Shown one piece after another: positions 25,247-33,970 of a DNA stretch of 47,078 bases. A program made the position numbers and the translations under genes. The notes beneath the pieces were generated by a model, which saw nothing but the letters and a program-made list of their open reading frames with translations, was not told the DNA's origin and ran no database searches. Location: contig NZ_RXNR01000030.1 in the NCBI RefSeq assembly GCF_003966145.1, positions 1-47,078 of the forward strand. The letters are read 5' to 3'. Every line of letters starts with the position of its first letter. The first letter of the stretch is position 1. This DNA is from Lysinibacillus telephonicus (GTDB lineage: Bacteria; Bacillota; Bacilli; Bacillales_A; Planococcaceae).

Positions 25247-25927
25247 ATGGAATTATCTTTTCATGGACATTCAATTGTCAAAATAAAAACGAATGGCACG
25301 AATATTATTATCGATCCATTTATTCGTGGAAATAATATGACAGACTTAAAAGTAGAAGAAGAATCACCAGATGTTATCCTGCTAACTCATGGGCATAATG
25401 ATCACGTAGGAGATACAGTAGAATTAGCAAAGGCAAATAATTCATTGGTAGTAGCTCCTAATGAACTTGCAAACTATTTATCATGGCAAGGAGTAAATGC
25501 TCATCCTATGCATATTGGTGGTTCTTATCAATTTGACTTTGGGAAGGTGAAATATACACAAGCATTCCATGGATCTTCTTATGTAACAGAAAACAATGAG
25601 ATCATTTATACTGGTATGCCAGGTGGAATTTTATTTTATGCTGAAGGGTTAACTATTTATCATGCAGGAGATACAGCCCTTTTTGGCGATATGAAGCTTA
25701 TCGGAGAAAGAAACGAAATTGACGTTGCTTTTATACCTATTGGCGATAACTTTACGATGGGTCCTGAGGATGCAGCTTATGCAGTTTCCTTATTAAAACC
25801 AAAAACAGTAGTACCGATTCATTACAATACATTCCCTCTTATTAAACAAGATCCAAAAGTATTTGCTGAATTAGTAAAAGAAAGTGAAGTGCAAATATTA
25901 GAAGCAGGTGGAACAGTAGTTTTATAA
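25247..25927 (+). CDS. metal-dependent hydrolase, YtkL (metallo-beta-lactamase fold)
   Basis: This 226-aa cytosolic protein has the metallo-beta-lactamase fold of the UPF0173 group. The N-terminus LSFHGHS carries the first histidines, the metal motif HGHNDH is at residues 48-53 ([11 protein letters not shown]), and later ligands are in [11 protein letters not shown] and VPIHYNTFP. The substrate is not known. It is the homologue of B. subtilis ytkL, with the same neighbour ytoI downstream. The start follows AAGGAGG. Confidence 0.92.
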   Translation: MELSFHGHSIVKIKTNGTNIIIDPFIRGNNMTDLKVEEESPDVILLTHGHNDHVGDTVELAKANNSLVVAPNELANYLSWQGVNAHPMHIGGSYQFDFGKVKYTQAFHGSSYVTENNEIIYTGMPGGILFYAEGLTIYHAGDTALFGDMKLIGERNEIDVAFIPIGDNFTMGPEDAAYAVSLLKPKTVVPIHYNTFPLIKQDPKVFAELVKESEVQILEAGGTVVL

Positions 25928-25996
25928 TGGAATAAAGATTTTAAAGTTGACAAAAGACAGCTTCCATCAGTTTATGTAGTCTATTATTGCAGATTG

Positions 25997-26038
25997 AAAG
26001 GGGTTGACCAAAAAGTTGTTTTGGACAACTCCTTTTCA
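25997..26038 (+). terminator. terminator-like hairpin after ytkL
   Basis: AAAGGGGTTG and CCAAAA on the left pair with TTTTGG and CAACTCCTTTT on the right, with small mismatches. The following T tract is short. Confidence 0.55.
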
Positions 26039-26151
26039 CTGTTCATTAAAATGTTTAATTTTAAACAATATTATAGGCTCCTTTTATCAATACATAATTG
26101 AAATATGTTACACTAATGGCAAGTAAGATAGATGAGAAATAGGTGATTACC

Positions 26152-27459
26152 GTGTCAACAAAACATGAGAAAATATTACAGTACATCGAATCATTGCCAG
26201 TTGGCGATAAAATTTCAGTACGTCAAATTGCAAAGGAAATGCAAGTAAGTGAAGGTACAGCATATCGTGCAATTAAAGAAGCTGAGAATCGTCGTTTAGT
26301 AAGCTCAATTGAACGTGTTGGAACGATTCGAATTGAAAAAAAGAAAAAAGAAAATATTGAACGCTTAACTTTTGCTGAAATAGTAAATATTGTGGACGGG
26401 CAAGTTTTAGGTGGTAAATCGGGGTTACATAAAACTTTAACTAAATTCGTTATTGGTGCAATGCAGTTAGATGATATGATGCGCTACACTGATGCAGGGA
26501 GCCTCTTAATAGTCGGGAACCGTTTTAAAGCACATGAAAATGCACTAAAGGCTGGCGCTGCTGTGCTAATTACAGGTGGCTTTGATACAACGGAGGAAAA
26601 CAAAAGACTCGCAGACGAATTAGAGCTGCCCATCATTTCGTCAAGCTACGATACATTTACAGTAGCCACGATGATAAACCGTGCAATCTATGACCAATTA
26701 ATTAAAAAAGACATTTTATTAATCGAAGATATTTATGTTCCGATAGAGGAAACAGCAACATTGAAAAATACAGATTTGATTGCTGATTTCCATAATTTAA
26801 ATTTAAAAACTTCCCATGGAGCTTTCCCTGTTGTAACAGGAGCCAATAAATTAGTGGGGATGATTACAGTAAAGGACGTTATCGGTAAAGAGGAATCAGA
26901 ATCAATTGATAAAGTTATGACAAAAAATCCGATTTCCGGATCGATGAAAACAAGTGTTGCTTCTGCTGGTCACCGAATGATTTGGGAAGGAATTGATTTA
27001 CTGCCTATCGTAAATGATGAAGGTATTCTTAAAGGTGTCATCAGTCGGCAAGATGTGTTGAAAGCATTGCAGCATGCACAAAGACAGCCTCAGCATGGTG
27101 AAACAATTGATGATTTAGTGAAAAGTGAAATCAAAGTGTTAGGCGAAGAGGATGTAGTAGTTGAATTTACAGTTACCCCGCAAATGACTAACCAATACGG
27201 TGCTATTTCTTATGGCGCCTTTACTACTCTTCTCTCTGAAGTCGGTTCATTCGCGTTAAAAAGAAGAAAACGAGGGGATGCGGTTGCAGAAAATATGACA
27301 ATATACTTTCTTAAACCAATCCAAATGGAAAGTGTGCTAACTGTAGTTCCACATATTTTAGATATGAGTCGAAAATTTGTAAAAATGGATTTCGATATCT
27401 ATAATGAGACAACCCTAGTTGGTAAAGCAATGATGATGTTCCAATTATTAGAACGATAA
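26152..27459 (+). CDS. YtoI-like regulator: winged helix, DRTGG, CBS pair and hotdog domain
   Basis: This 435-aa protein joins four modules. Residues 1-65 form a winged-helix DNA-binding domain (VRQIAKEMQVSEGTAYRAIK). About 75-185 is a DRTGG domain (AAVLITGGFDTTEENKRLAD). About 190-305 holds two CBS repeats (the first includes FPVVTGANKLVGMITVKDVI, the second LLPIVNDEGILKGVISRQDV). About 320-435 resembles a hotdog-fold thioesterase domain (NQYGAISYGAFTTLLSEVG). Such CBS modules usually sense adenine nucleotides. The start is GTG 26152, preceded by AGGTGA; another GTG at 26143 lies inside that ribosome binding site. It corresponds to B. subtilis ytoI, whose targets are unknown. Confidence 0.88.
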   Translation: MSTKHEKILQYIESLPVGDKISVRQIAKEMQVSEGTAYRAIKEAENRRLVSSIERVGTIRIEKKKKENIERLTFAEIVNIVDGQVLGGKSGLHKTLTKFVIGAMQLDDMMRYTDAGSLLIVGNRFKAHENALKAGAAVLITGGFDTTEENKRLADELELPIISSSYDTFTVATMINRAIYDQLIKKDILLIEDIYVPIEETATLKNTDLIADFHNLNLKTSHGAFPVVTGANKLVGMITVKDVIGKEESESIDKVMTKNPISGSMKTSVASAGHRMIWEGIDLLPIVNDEGILKGVISRQDVLKALQHAQRQPQHGETIDDLVKSEIKVLGEEDVVVEFTVTPQMTNQYGAISYGAFTTLLSEVGSFALKRRKRGDAVAENMTIYFLKPIQMESVLTVVPHILDMSRKFVKMDFDIYNETTLVGKAMMMFQLLER

Positions 27460-27461
27460 TT

Positions 27462-27698
27462 AAAAGCGGAAGCGCCCCGGTTAGCCCCGCGTCGGCAAGA
27501 GCGCCCCGTCCTGTGGCATCGCCGACATGACTCACATCGTGTGAGCCTCAAGCGCTGGCCGACAAAAACGCCATATCGCATGTCTTGTCGGGCTTGCACA
27601 TCCGTGTGCGGCGGATGGCCCGAATCGAAAGCGTCTTTCAAGCTTTCGACCGAGGGACAGAAGCGACCTCGAGGGGCTTGCGCGCTGAAGCTAGACAA
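27462..27698 (+). repeat. GC-rich intergenic repeat, family A (copy 3)
   Basis: The ends are AAAAGCGGAAGCGCC and GAAGCTAGACA. Shared blocks include CCCGAATCGAAAGCGTC, GCTTTCGACCGAGGGACAG and CCTCGAGGGGCTTG. The centre carries two similar GCCGACA/TGTCGG-bounded hairpins, so this copy looks internally duplicated. Open frames of up to about 100 codons cross it on both strands, but they reflect high GC and have no conserved domain or ribosome binding site. Confidence 0.75.
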
Positions 27699-27729
27699 TA
27701 TTCAAAAAAGCTACACTTTGCAACCTTAA

Positions 27730-27771
27730 AAGAAAAAAGGGTGATCCCAAATTTTATGTTTTGGTTCACCC
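27730..27771 (-). terminator. ytpI terminator
   Basis: On the minus strand, GGGTGAACCAAA pairs with TTTGGGATCACCC with a mismatch, followed by six T residues. Confidence 0.8.
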
Positions 27772-27781
27772 ATCCTAATTA

Positions 27782-28087
27782 TTATTTATTAAGTTCATAC
27801 TCTTCTTGGACAAATCGTCCTTCATGACGAGCACGTTTAAAGTTGGAGTAAGCTTCCATAAACCCTACAACGATGAAAACCGTAGCAATTGCAAATCCCA
27901 CTAGAGTTGGATAAATAATGCATGTATTTAACCCGAAAGCAATTATAAACATACCTAATGCTACACCTGCTTTTGCTTTATACCATTTTTTACGAATGGG
28001 TAAAGTAGAACGGAATTGTTTTGTTTTATAATAAAAATAAGCAGCAAATGATAAAACAATTAAAAATACGAAAATATAATTTAACAT
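27782..28087 (-). CDS. YtpI family small membrane protein
   Basis: This 101-aa protein has three hydrophobic segments (about 3-19, 45-62 and 66-84) and a charged C-terminal tail ending RFVQEEYELNK. It matches the YtpI family by size, context and the pattern KTKQFRSTLPIRKKWYKAKA between the first two segments. Its function is unknown. The start ATG at 28087 follows GGGAGG; a longer frame to 28114 would include the ribosome binding site. It is divergent from nrnA here. Confidence 0.85.
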   Translation of the reverse strand: MLNYIFVFLIVLSFAAYFYYKTKQFRSTLPIRKKWYKAKAGVALGMFIIAFGLNTCIIYPTLVGFAIATVFIVVGFMEAYSNFKRARHEGRFVQEEYELNK

Positions 28088-28192
28088 TTTAAACCTCCCA
28101 TAAAAGCAACACACTGAATTTATTGTAACGATTTTTTTAGAAAAATGCTAACACATAACAAAAAAAATAGAGATAATAGGGGGAAATCCATT

Positions 28193-29137
28193 TTGAAACG
28201 ACAAATCATCGACAAAATTGAACAGTATGATACAATTATCATTCACCGCCACGTGCGACCAGATCCGGATGCATACGGTTCCCAAATCGGACTAAAAAAA
28301 TTATTAGAGATAAACTATCCAAATAAATCAATTTTTGCAGTAGGTATGCATGATCATACGTTAGACTTTCTAGCAAGTCCTGATGAAATTGAGGATGAAG
28401 TATTTCAAAATGCACTAGTTATCGTAACAGATACAGCAAATACAGATAGAATTGATGATTCACGTTATTCAAAAGGAGCTTTCCTAATAAAAATTGATCA
28501 TCACCCAAATGATGATGCTTACGGTGATTTACTATGGGTTGATACAAATGCAAGCTCATGCAGTGAGATGATCTATGAGTTGTTTATGGAAGGGTCTGAA
28601 TATAAAAATTGGCAATTGTCCGATGCAGCTGCTCGATTGCTGTTTGCCGGTATCGTAGGGGATACAGGGAGATTCTTATATCCAAGTGCATCAGTAAAAA
28701 CTTTTGAGATTGCTGGTCAATTGATTCGTAATAACTTTGATCGCAATGAAGTGTTTAATGGATTATATGAAAAGGATCCAAACCTACTTCAGCTTCAAGG
28801 TTATATGTATCAAAATTTTGATATGGATGATAATGGAGCTGCCTATATAAAACTATCAAAAGAAATATTGCAGAAGTTTCAAGTAACACCTTCTGACACA
28901 TCATTATTAGTAGGATCGTTAAGTAATATTAAAGGCGTAAAAGCGTGGGTAATTTTAGTTGAAGAAACAGATCAAATTCGAGTTCGATTACGTTCGAAAG
29001 GCCCTATTATTAATGAGTTAGCGAAAAGATACCATGGCGGGGGACACCCGCTTGCTTCAGGTGCAACAGCTTTTTCTTGGGAAGAGGCTGACCGTGTTAT
29101 TGAAGATTTAAAAGAAATTTGCCGCAATTATAAATAA
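28193..29137 (+). CDS. nrnA: bifunctional oligoribonuclease / pAp phosphatase NrnA
   Basis: NrnA (314 aa) degrades very short RNA oligomers to mononucleotides and also removes the 3'-phosphate from pAp. It is a DHH/DHHA1 enzyme. The first metal motif is HRHVRPDPDAYGS, the DHH triad is in IKIDHHPNDD, and the DHHA1 substrate-binding motif is GGGHPLASGA near the C-terminus. I chose the TTG start at 28193 because AGGGGGAA lies just upstream; the length then equals that of B. subtilis NrnA (YtqI, 313 aa). dnaE follows after 18 bases and is probably cotranscribed. The sporulation genes ytrH and ytrI found between them in B. subtilis are missing. Confidence 0.94.
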   Translation: MKRQIIDKIEQYDTIIIHRHVRPDPDAYGSQIGLKKLLEINYPNKSIFAVGMHDHTLDFLASPDEIEDEVFQNALVIVTDTANTDRIDDSRYSKGAFLIKIDHHPNDDAYGDLLWVDTNASSCSEMIYELFMEGSEYKNWQLSDAAARLLFAGIVGDTGRFLYPSASVKTFEIAGQLIRNNFDRNEVFNGLYEKDPNLLQLQGYMYQNFDMDDNGAAYIKLSKEILQKFQVTPSDTSLLVGSLSNIKGVKAWVILVEETDQIRVRLRSKGPIINELAKRYHGGGHPLASGATAFSWEEADRVIEDLKEICRNYK

Positions 29138-29155
29138 AACTGGAGGGATGAAGTT

Positions 29156-32100
29156 TTGACAGTCGCATATCCACAAATACGAACAAGTGCAGATTTATTG
29201 AAAAGTACAATTCGTATTGAAGAGCTCATCCCTTTTTTAAAAAATCAAAAGGCAGAAGCATGTGCAATGGTAAATACGAAATTGTACGGGCTTTTGCCTT
29301 TTTGGCGTGCGATGAAAGATGCTGGGGTGCATCCTGTTATCGGATTAGCTGTACGGGTTCAATATACAGAGACGCTTTCATTACCACTTATTATTTATGC
29401 TAAAACAAACGAAGGCTATAAAAACTTGTTGAAAATTTCGAGCAGTATATCGATTCGACAAGATGAAATGCTCCCTTGGCGATGGCTGGTAGCATACTCA
29501 AAAGGGTGTGCAGTTGTACTTCCTGTTCTAGAAGAAGAAGCAATTTGGCTTCAAGATAGCAATTTAACATATGTACAGCAGGTCTATGAAGTATTCCAAA
29601 ATAATCTACATATAGGGATATCACGAAGTGGAGGGGTAATTTCAGCTTTTGAAGAGAAAGCGGTTAGATTAAGTGAGCATTTTCAAATTAAATGTATGGC
29701 CATCCATGAATGTTTATTTATGTCTGAAGAGGATCATTTTGCATTTGAAGTAGCCCGAGCAATTGAAACAGGGATTAAGCTTAACGAATCGGAACATAAT
29801 GGGCATATGTATCAATATATTCCAACATCAGAGCAATGGCATGCATGGTATAAGGATCGACCGCAATGGCTTGAGGAAAGCAAAAGGCTTTTACTTAGCT
29901 GTAAGGTAGAATTATCTTATAACGTACACTACATGCCGAAGTTTCCATTAAATGAAGGGCAAACAGCAGAAAATGTCTTAGCAGAAATGGCATTACATGG
30001 CTTGAAAGCTCGTTTACAAACAGAATCTCCACATGAAGTGTATATGAAAAGATTGCAATATGAATTGCAAATCATTAATTCGATGGGATATGCAGATTAT
30101 TTCCTAATTGTTGCAGATTTTATGAGTTTTGCACGAAAATCGGCAATTCTAACAGGACCTGGACGCGGTTCTTCAGCAAGCTCGCTTGTTGCTTATTGTC
30201 TTCATATCACACAAGTAGATCCAATAAAATATGGTTTGCTGTTTGAACGATTTTTAAATCCTGAACGTGTAACGCTTCCAGATATTGATATTGATTTTGT
30301 TGATACAAAGCGGCAAGAAGTTATTCAATATGTGTCTGAGAAATATGGAAAGCAATATGTTGCCCAAATTATTACGTTCGGTACATTGTCGGCCAAAGCC
30401 GTTGCAAGAGATGTTGCAAGGATGTTTAATTTTGAAAGTGAAACACTTGCAATGATTTCCAAGCTTATTCCAAATAAGCTTGGGATTACATTGCATGAAG
30501 CTTATCAAACTTCTGAGCCGCTTAGAAATTGGATTGAAGCAGAACAAATACGGAAGCGATGGTTTGATACTGCGAAAAAACTAGAGGGATTACCTAGAAA
30601 TGCATCAACACATGCAGCAGGTGTAGTATTAAGTCCTATTCCATTAGTAGAAGTTATTCCAATTGAAAACGGACATGATGGCATTTATTTAACTCAATGG
30701 CCTATGCAAGAGGTAGAGCAAAGCGGATTATTAAAAATGGACTTTTTAGGTCTTAGAAATTTAACGATTTTAGAAAATATCAGGCAATCGATATATTATA
30801 CCCAGCGAAAATGGATTGATTTTAATCAAATTCCATTGGACGATGAAAAAACGTTCCAGCTTTTGCAAAAAGGTGACACAACGGGAATATTTCAGCTTGA
30901 ATCTGATGGGATGAAAAATGCTTTGCAAGAGATTAAACCTACAGAATTTTTAGATATTGTTGCCGTTAATGCGCTCTATCGTCCAGGGCCAATGGAATTT
31001 ATCCCAGTCTATGCAAGACGAAAAGCAAGGATGGAGCCTGTTGTTATGCCGCATCCTGTACTAGAACCTATTTTGAGTGAAACTTATGGCGTTATTGTGT
31101 ACCAAGAACAAATTATGCAAATTGCCCACATATTCGCTGGATTTACAATAGGAGAGGCAGATTTACTTCGAAGAGCAGTTAGTAAAAAGAAGCGGGAAGT
31201 TCTTGAACAGCAGCAATCATCCTTCGTAAAAGGAGCTGTTGCAAAAGGCTTTCCAGAACAAGTTGCAAAAGAGGTTTATGCATTAATCGTTCGGTTTGCA
31301 GATTATGGATTTCCGAAAAGCCATGCTGTTGCGTATAGCTTAATCTCATACCAAATGGCATATTTAAAAGCGAACTACCCTGCGAACTTTTACGCAGCTT
31401 TAATGACAAATGCAATCGGGAATCAAGAAAAATTGTTTCAATTAATAGTGGAAGCTAGAAATAAAGGAATTGAAATTTTAAGACCTTCTATTCAAAAAAG
31501 TTTAAGAATTTTCACAGTAGAAAATGGCAAAATTCGATTTAGTCTTTCTGCTATTAAAGGAGTACCTCAGCCTTTCCTGCAAAAGCTAATGGAAATTCGA
31601 AAATTGAAAGAACAACAATTTGAGGACATATTTGACCTTGCTGTTAGTCTAAGTGGCCTTTATTTTAATCGAAAAGCAATAGAGCCGTTAATCAAATCAG
31701 GTGCTCTTGATGATTTCAGAAGAGATAGAGCCACTCTGCTAGCTACTATTGAAGCTGCTGAAAAACATGCTGCGCTAGTTCGCCCGACTGAAGAAAATGA
31801 TTTATTCTCTGCCGACGGTTTTTTATTTGGGAAACCAAAGTATATACAGGCTGAATCGATACCAGATAAAATCAAACTTCAATTTGAAAAAGAAGTATTA
31901 GGTTTTTATTTGTCGGAGCATCCTGTAGCACTTGAGCGTACGAAATTTCAAGATATTAATTGCACAGTGCAAACAATACGCAATGCACGGCCAAATACGT
32001 TTATAAAGTTTGTTGGGATGGTTGAATTAATTCGTCAAATTAGAACGAAAAAAGGTGAATTAATGGCCTTTGTACAATTACAGGATGAATATGGCTCTGT

Positions 32101-32242
32101 TTCTGCAACTCTTTTTCCACAACAGTATAATGAGGTAATTGGGTGGATGAAAGAAGATCGGATTGTTTATGTCGAAGGTGTTTTAGAAGTTAGAAATAGC
32201 AGTCCGCAAATTAAGGTAAAAATAATGAAAAATAGTCAGTGA
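29156..32242 (+). CDS. dnaE: DNA polymerase III subunit alpha DnaE
   Basis: DnaE (1028 aa) extends RNA primers during lagging-strand synthesis in low-GC Gram-positives, alongside PolC. The polymerase core is intact: GPGRGSSASSLVAYCL, the catalytic aspartates in LPDIDIDFVDTKR, and THAAGVVLS. A helix-hairpin-helix region and a C-terminal OB domain follow (FIKFVGMVELIRQI to the end). The N-terminal PHP domain is degenerate: the HxH position reads YPQIRT and the DDH position reads VNTK, so it cannot bind metal in the usual way. The protein is about 87 residues shorter than B. subtilis DnaE (1115 aa), ending right after the OB fold. The start is TTG with TGGAGGGA upstream. A terminator follows. 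Confidence 0.96.
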   Translation: MTVAYPQIRTSADLLKSTIRIEELIPFLKNQKAEACAMVNTKLYGLLPFWRAMKDAGVHPVIGLAVRVQYTETLSLPLIIYAKTNEGYKNLLKISSSISIRQDEMLPWRWLVAYSKGCAVVLPVLEEEAIWLQDSNLTYVQQVYEVFQNNLHIGISRSGGVISAFEEKAVRLSEHFQIKCMAIHECLFMSEEDHFAFEVARAIETGIKLNESEHNGHMYQYIPTSEQWHAWYKDRPQWLEESKRLLLSCKVELSYNVHYMPKFPLNEGQTAENVLAEMALHGLKARLQTESPHEVYMKRLQYELQIINSMGYADYFLIVADFMSFARKSAILTGPGRGSSASSLVAYCLHITQVDPIKYGLLFERFLNPERVTLPDIDIDFVDTKRQEVIQYVSEKYGKQYVAQIITFGTLSAKAVARDVARMFNFESETLAMISKLIPNKLGITLHEAYQTSEPLRNWIEAEQIRKRWFDTAKKLEGLPRNASTHAAGVVLSPIPLVEVIPIENGHDGIYLTQWPMQEVEQSGLLKMDFLGLRNLTILENIRQSIYYTQRKWIDFNQIPLDDEKTFQLLQKGDTTGIFQLESDGMKNALQEIKPTEFLDIVAVNALYRPGPMEFIPVYARRKARMEPVVMPHPVLEPILSETYGVIVYQEQIMQIAHIFAGFTIGEADLLRRAVSKKKREVLEQQQSSFVKGAVAKGFPEQVAKEVYALIVRFADYGFPKSHAVAYSLISYQMAYLKANYPANFYAALMTNAIGNQEKLFQLIVEARNKGIEILRPSIQKSLRIFTVENGKIRFSLSAIKGVPQPFLQKLMEIRKLKEQQFEDIFDLAVSLSGLYFNRKAIEPLIKSGALDDFRRDRATLLATIEAAEKHAALVRPTEENDLFSADGFLFGKPKYIQAESIPDKIKLQFEKEVLGFYLSEHPVALERTKFQDINCTVQTIRNARPNTFIKFVGMVELIRQIRTKKGELMAFVQLQDEYGSVSATLFPQQYNEVIGWMKEDRIVYVEGVLEVRNSSPQIKVKIMKNSQ

Positions 32243-32266
32243 CGAGAAAACTTAAGAATGAAATAC

Positions 32267-32300
32267 AAAAAACTGTGTTTTAAAACACAGTTTTTTCTTT
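32267..32300 (+). terminator. dnaE terminator
   Basis: AAAACTGTGTTTT and AAAACACAGTTTT form a near-continuous stem followed by a T tract. Confidence 0.9.
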
Positions 32301-32335
32301 ACAAAGAGTTTTTTGTTCTGTATGCTTAATTCAAA

Positions 32336-32350
32336 AGTGGTCAGACCACT
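32336..32350. promoter_or_regulatory. palindromic operator, GntR/FadR-type
   Basis: AGTGGTCAGACCACT is a perfect palindrome around a central A. It contains TGGTC-n-GACCA, the known consensus for FadR-subfamily GntR regulators such as PdhR and LldR. It lies 80 bases before the GntR gene and overlaps the -35 of a weak promoter (TTTCCA 32350-32355, TATGAA 32373-32378, 17 bases apart). Confidence 0.7.
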
Positions 32351-32429
32351 TTCCATTTCCATTGATTGGATATATGAATACTGGTGCAAATAGGAGTATA
32401 TTATTATTTCTTTTGCGTGCGAGGTGCTT

Positions 32430-33077
32430 ATGGATACAAAAACGGAGAATAAAAAAGTATTTTTGAAGATTGTAAAACATTTGCGCGAGCTAATTAAGTC
32501 CGAGGGCATACAGCCTGGTGATAAACTTCCATCTGAGCGAGTACTGTCTGAACGTTTAAATGTTGGGCGCTCTTCTGTTAGAGAAGCATTAAGAAGCTTG
32601 GAGCTGCTAGGTCTTATTGAAACAAGACACGGTGGGGGAACTTTTTTAGCAGTAGTGCAGTCGCATCAATTAGTCGAAATACTTGCTTCCTTTATTTTAC
32701 AAGAAAATAAATCCATAGAAGATGTCCATACCACTAGAAGAATGCATGAAAAAGAGGCAATTCGAGTTATATGCTCTGATCGGTCATTACGAAATTTACC
32801 TGTTTGGGAAAGCTTATTCATGAAGCTAGAAGTAGATAATGATGTTATTCGAAATGATATTTTAAAAGAGCTAATTATTGCCTCTGGAAATCGACTTGCA
32901 TTAAAAATATGGCTTCAACTCGCAGCATATAGTACAAAACCATTAAAACAACCAACGACAGTCGACGAGAAATTGAAGCTTCAAATGCTTTTAAAATCAT
33001 TGCAATTAGGATATGAAAAAGAAGCACTTGAAGCTTACGAAGATTGGATGAACTATTTAAGAAATTCTATTTTATAA
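32430..33077 (+). CDS. GntR family regulator, FadR subfamily, upstream of accDA
   Basis: This 215-aa regulator has an N-terminal winged helix-turn-helix (PGDKLPSERVLSERLNVGRS, then SVREALRSLELLGLIETRHG). A helical FCD-like ligand domain follows from about residue 80. Members of this subfamily bind small carboxylates or acyl-CoA. The ATG at 32430 follows GAGGTG; the in-frame GTG at 32424 is part of that ribosome binding site. The gene is 20 bases upstream of accD on the same strand, so it is probably in the same operon and may repress itself and accDA through the palindrome at 32336-32350. In B. subtilis this position holds a malic enzyme gene instead. The ligand is unknown. Confidence 0.87.
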   Translation: MDTKTENKKVFLKIVKHLRELIKSEGIQPGDKLPSERVLSERLNVGRSSVREALRSLELLGLIETRHGGGTFLAVVQSHQLVEILASFILQENKSIEDVHTTRRMHEKEAIRVICSDRSLRNLPVWESLFMKLEVDNDVIRNDILKELIIASGNRLALKIWLQLAAYSTKPLKQPTTVDEKLKLQMLLKSLQLGYEKEALEAYEDWMNYLRNSIL

Positions 33078-33097
33078 ACCACTAAGGGGGAAAAGCA

Positions 33098-33970
33098 ATG
33101 GCAATACGAAATTTATTATCATTAAACAAAAAGAAACAAAAAGGCGTCATTGTTGATCGAAATAAAGAGAGCTCCTTTCCTGCAGATTTAATGACAAAAT
33201 GTCCTGAATGTAAAAAAATCTATTTAACCAAAGAGCTGGAAAATAATTTAAAAGTATGTCCACATTGTGATTATCATAATAAAATGACAGCTTGGGAACG
33301 GGTCTCTATTTTTATTGATGAAGGTACGTTTGAATCTTTTGATGGAAATTTAAGAACTTCAAATCCATTAAAATTCCCATCATATTTAGAGAAAGTAGAA
33401 ATAGATGCTCTAAAAACAGGTTTAAATGAGGCTGTTTTAACGGGTATTGGCAACGTGAAAGGCGAACAAGTTGTTGTAGCAATTATGGATTCACATTTCC
33501 GAATGGGATCAATGGGCTCTGTTGTTGGTGAGAAAATTACACGAGCTATTGAAAAAGCTACAGAACTTAAATTGCCATTTATAATCTTTACAGCGAGTGG
33601 TGGAGCACGAATGCAGGAAGGGGTTATTTCCCTTATGCAAATGGCAAAAACAAGTGTTGCTCTTAAGCGTCATAGTGATCTTGGGTTGCTATTTATATCT
33701 GTTATGACTCATCCAACTACTGGGGGGGTTTCAGCAAGCTTTGCATCATTAGGTGATTTAAATATTTCAGAACCACAAGCTCTAATAGGATTTGCTGGAC
33801 GACGAGTAATCGAACAAACGGTACGTGAAAAACTGCCTGATGATTTCCAAACAGCAGAATTTTTACTTGCTCATGGCCAATTAGATGCGATTTTCCATAG
33901 AAAAGAAATGCGCGATAAAATTGCTACTCTAGTGAAAATGCATAGTAAGGGGGGAGTATCTCATGTCTAA
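33098..33970 (+). CDS. accD: acetyl-CoA carboxylase carboxyltransferase subunit beta
   Basis: AccD (290 aa) and AccA form the carboxyltransferase that moves CO2 from carboxybiotin to acetyl-CoA, making malonyl-CoA for fatty acid synthesis. The N-terminal zinc ribbon has four cysteines at 35, 38, 54 and 57 (KCPECKK and KVCPHCDY). The crotonase-fold body includes [12 protein letters not shown] and [17 protein letters not shown]. The ribosome binding site AAGGGGG precedes ATG 33098. The end overlaps accA by 8 bases, ensuring balanced expression of the two subunits. Confidence 0.97.
   Translation: MAIRNLLSLNKKKQKGVIVDRNKESSFPADLMTKCPECKKIYLTKELENNLKVCPHCDYHNKMTAWERVSIFIDEGTFESFDGNLRTSNPLKFPSYLEKVEIDALKTGLNEAVLTGIGNVKGEQVVVAIMDSHFRMGSMGSVVGEKITRAIEKATELKLPFIIFTASGGARMQEGVISLMQMAKTSVALKRHSDLGLLFISVMTHPTTGGVSASFASLGDLNISEPQALIGFAGRRVIEQTVREKLPDDFQTAEFLLAHGQLDAIFHRKEMRDKIATLVKMHSKGGVSHV

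Noticed and set aside
27311-27827. Several open frames of 60-99 codons on both strands across the GC-rich spacer after ytoI
   Set aside because: They lie in family A repeat copy 3, have no ribosome binding sites or recognisable domains, and open in several frames at once because of base composition.
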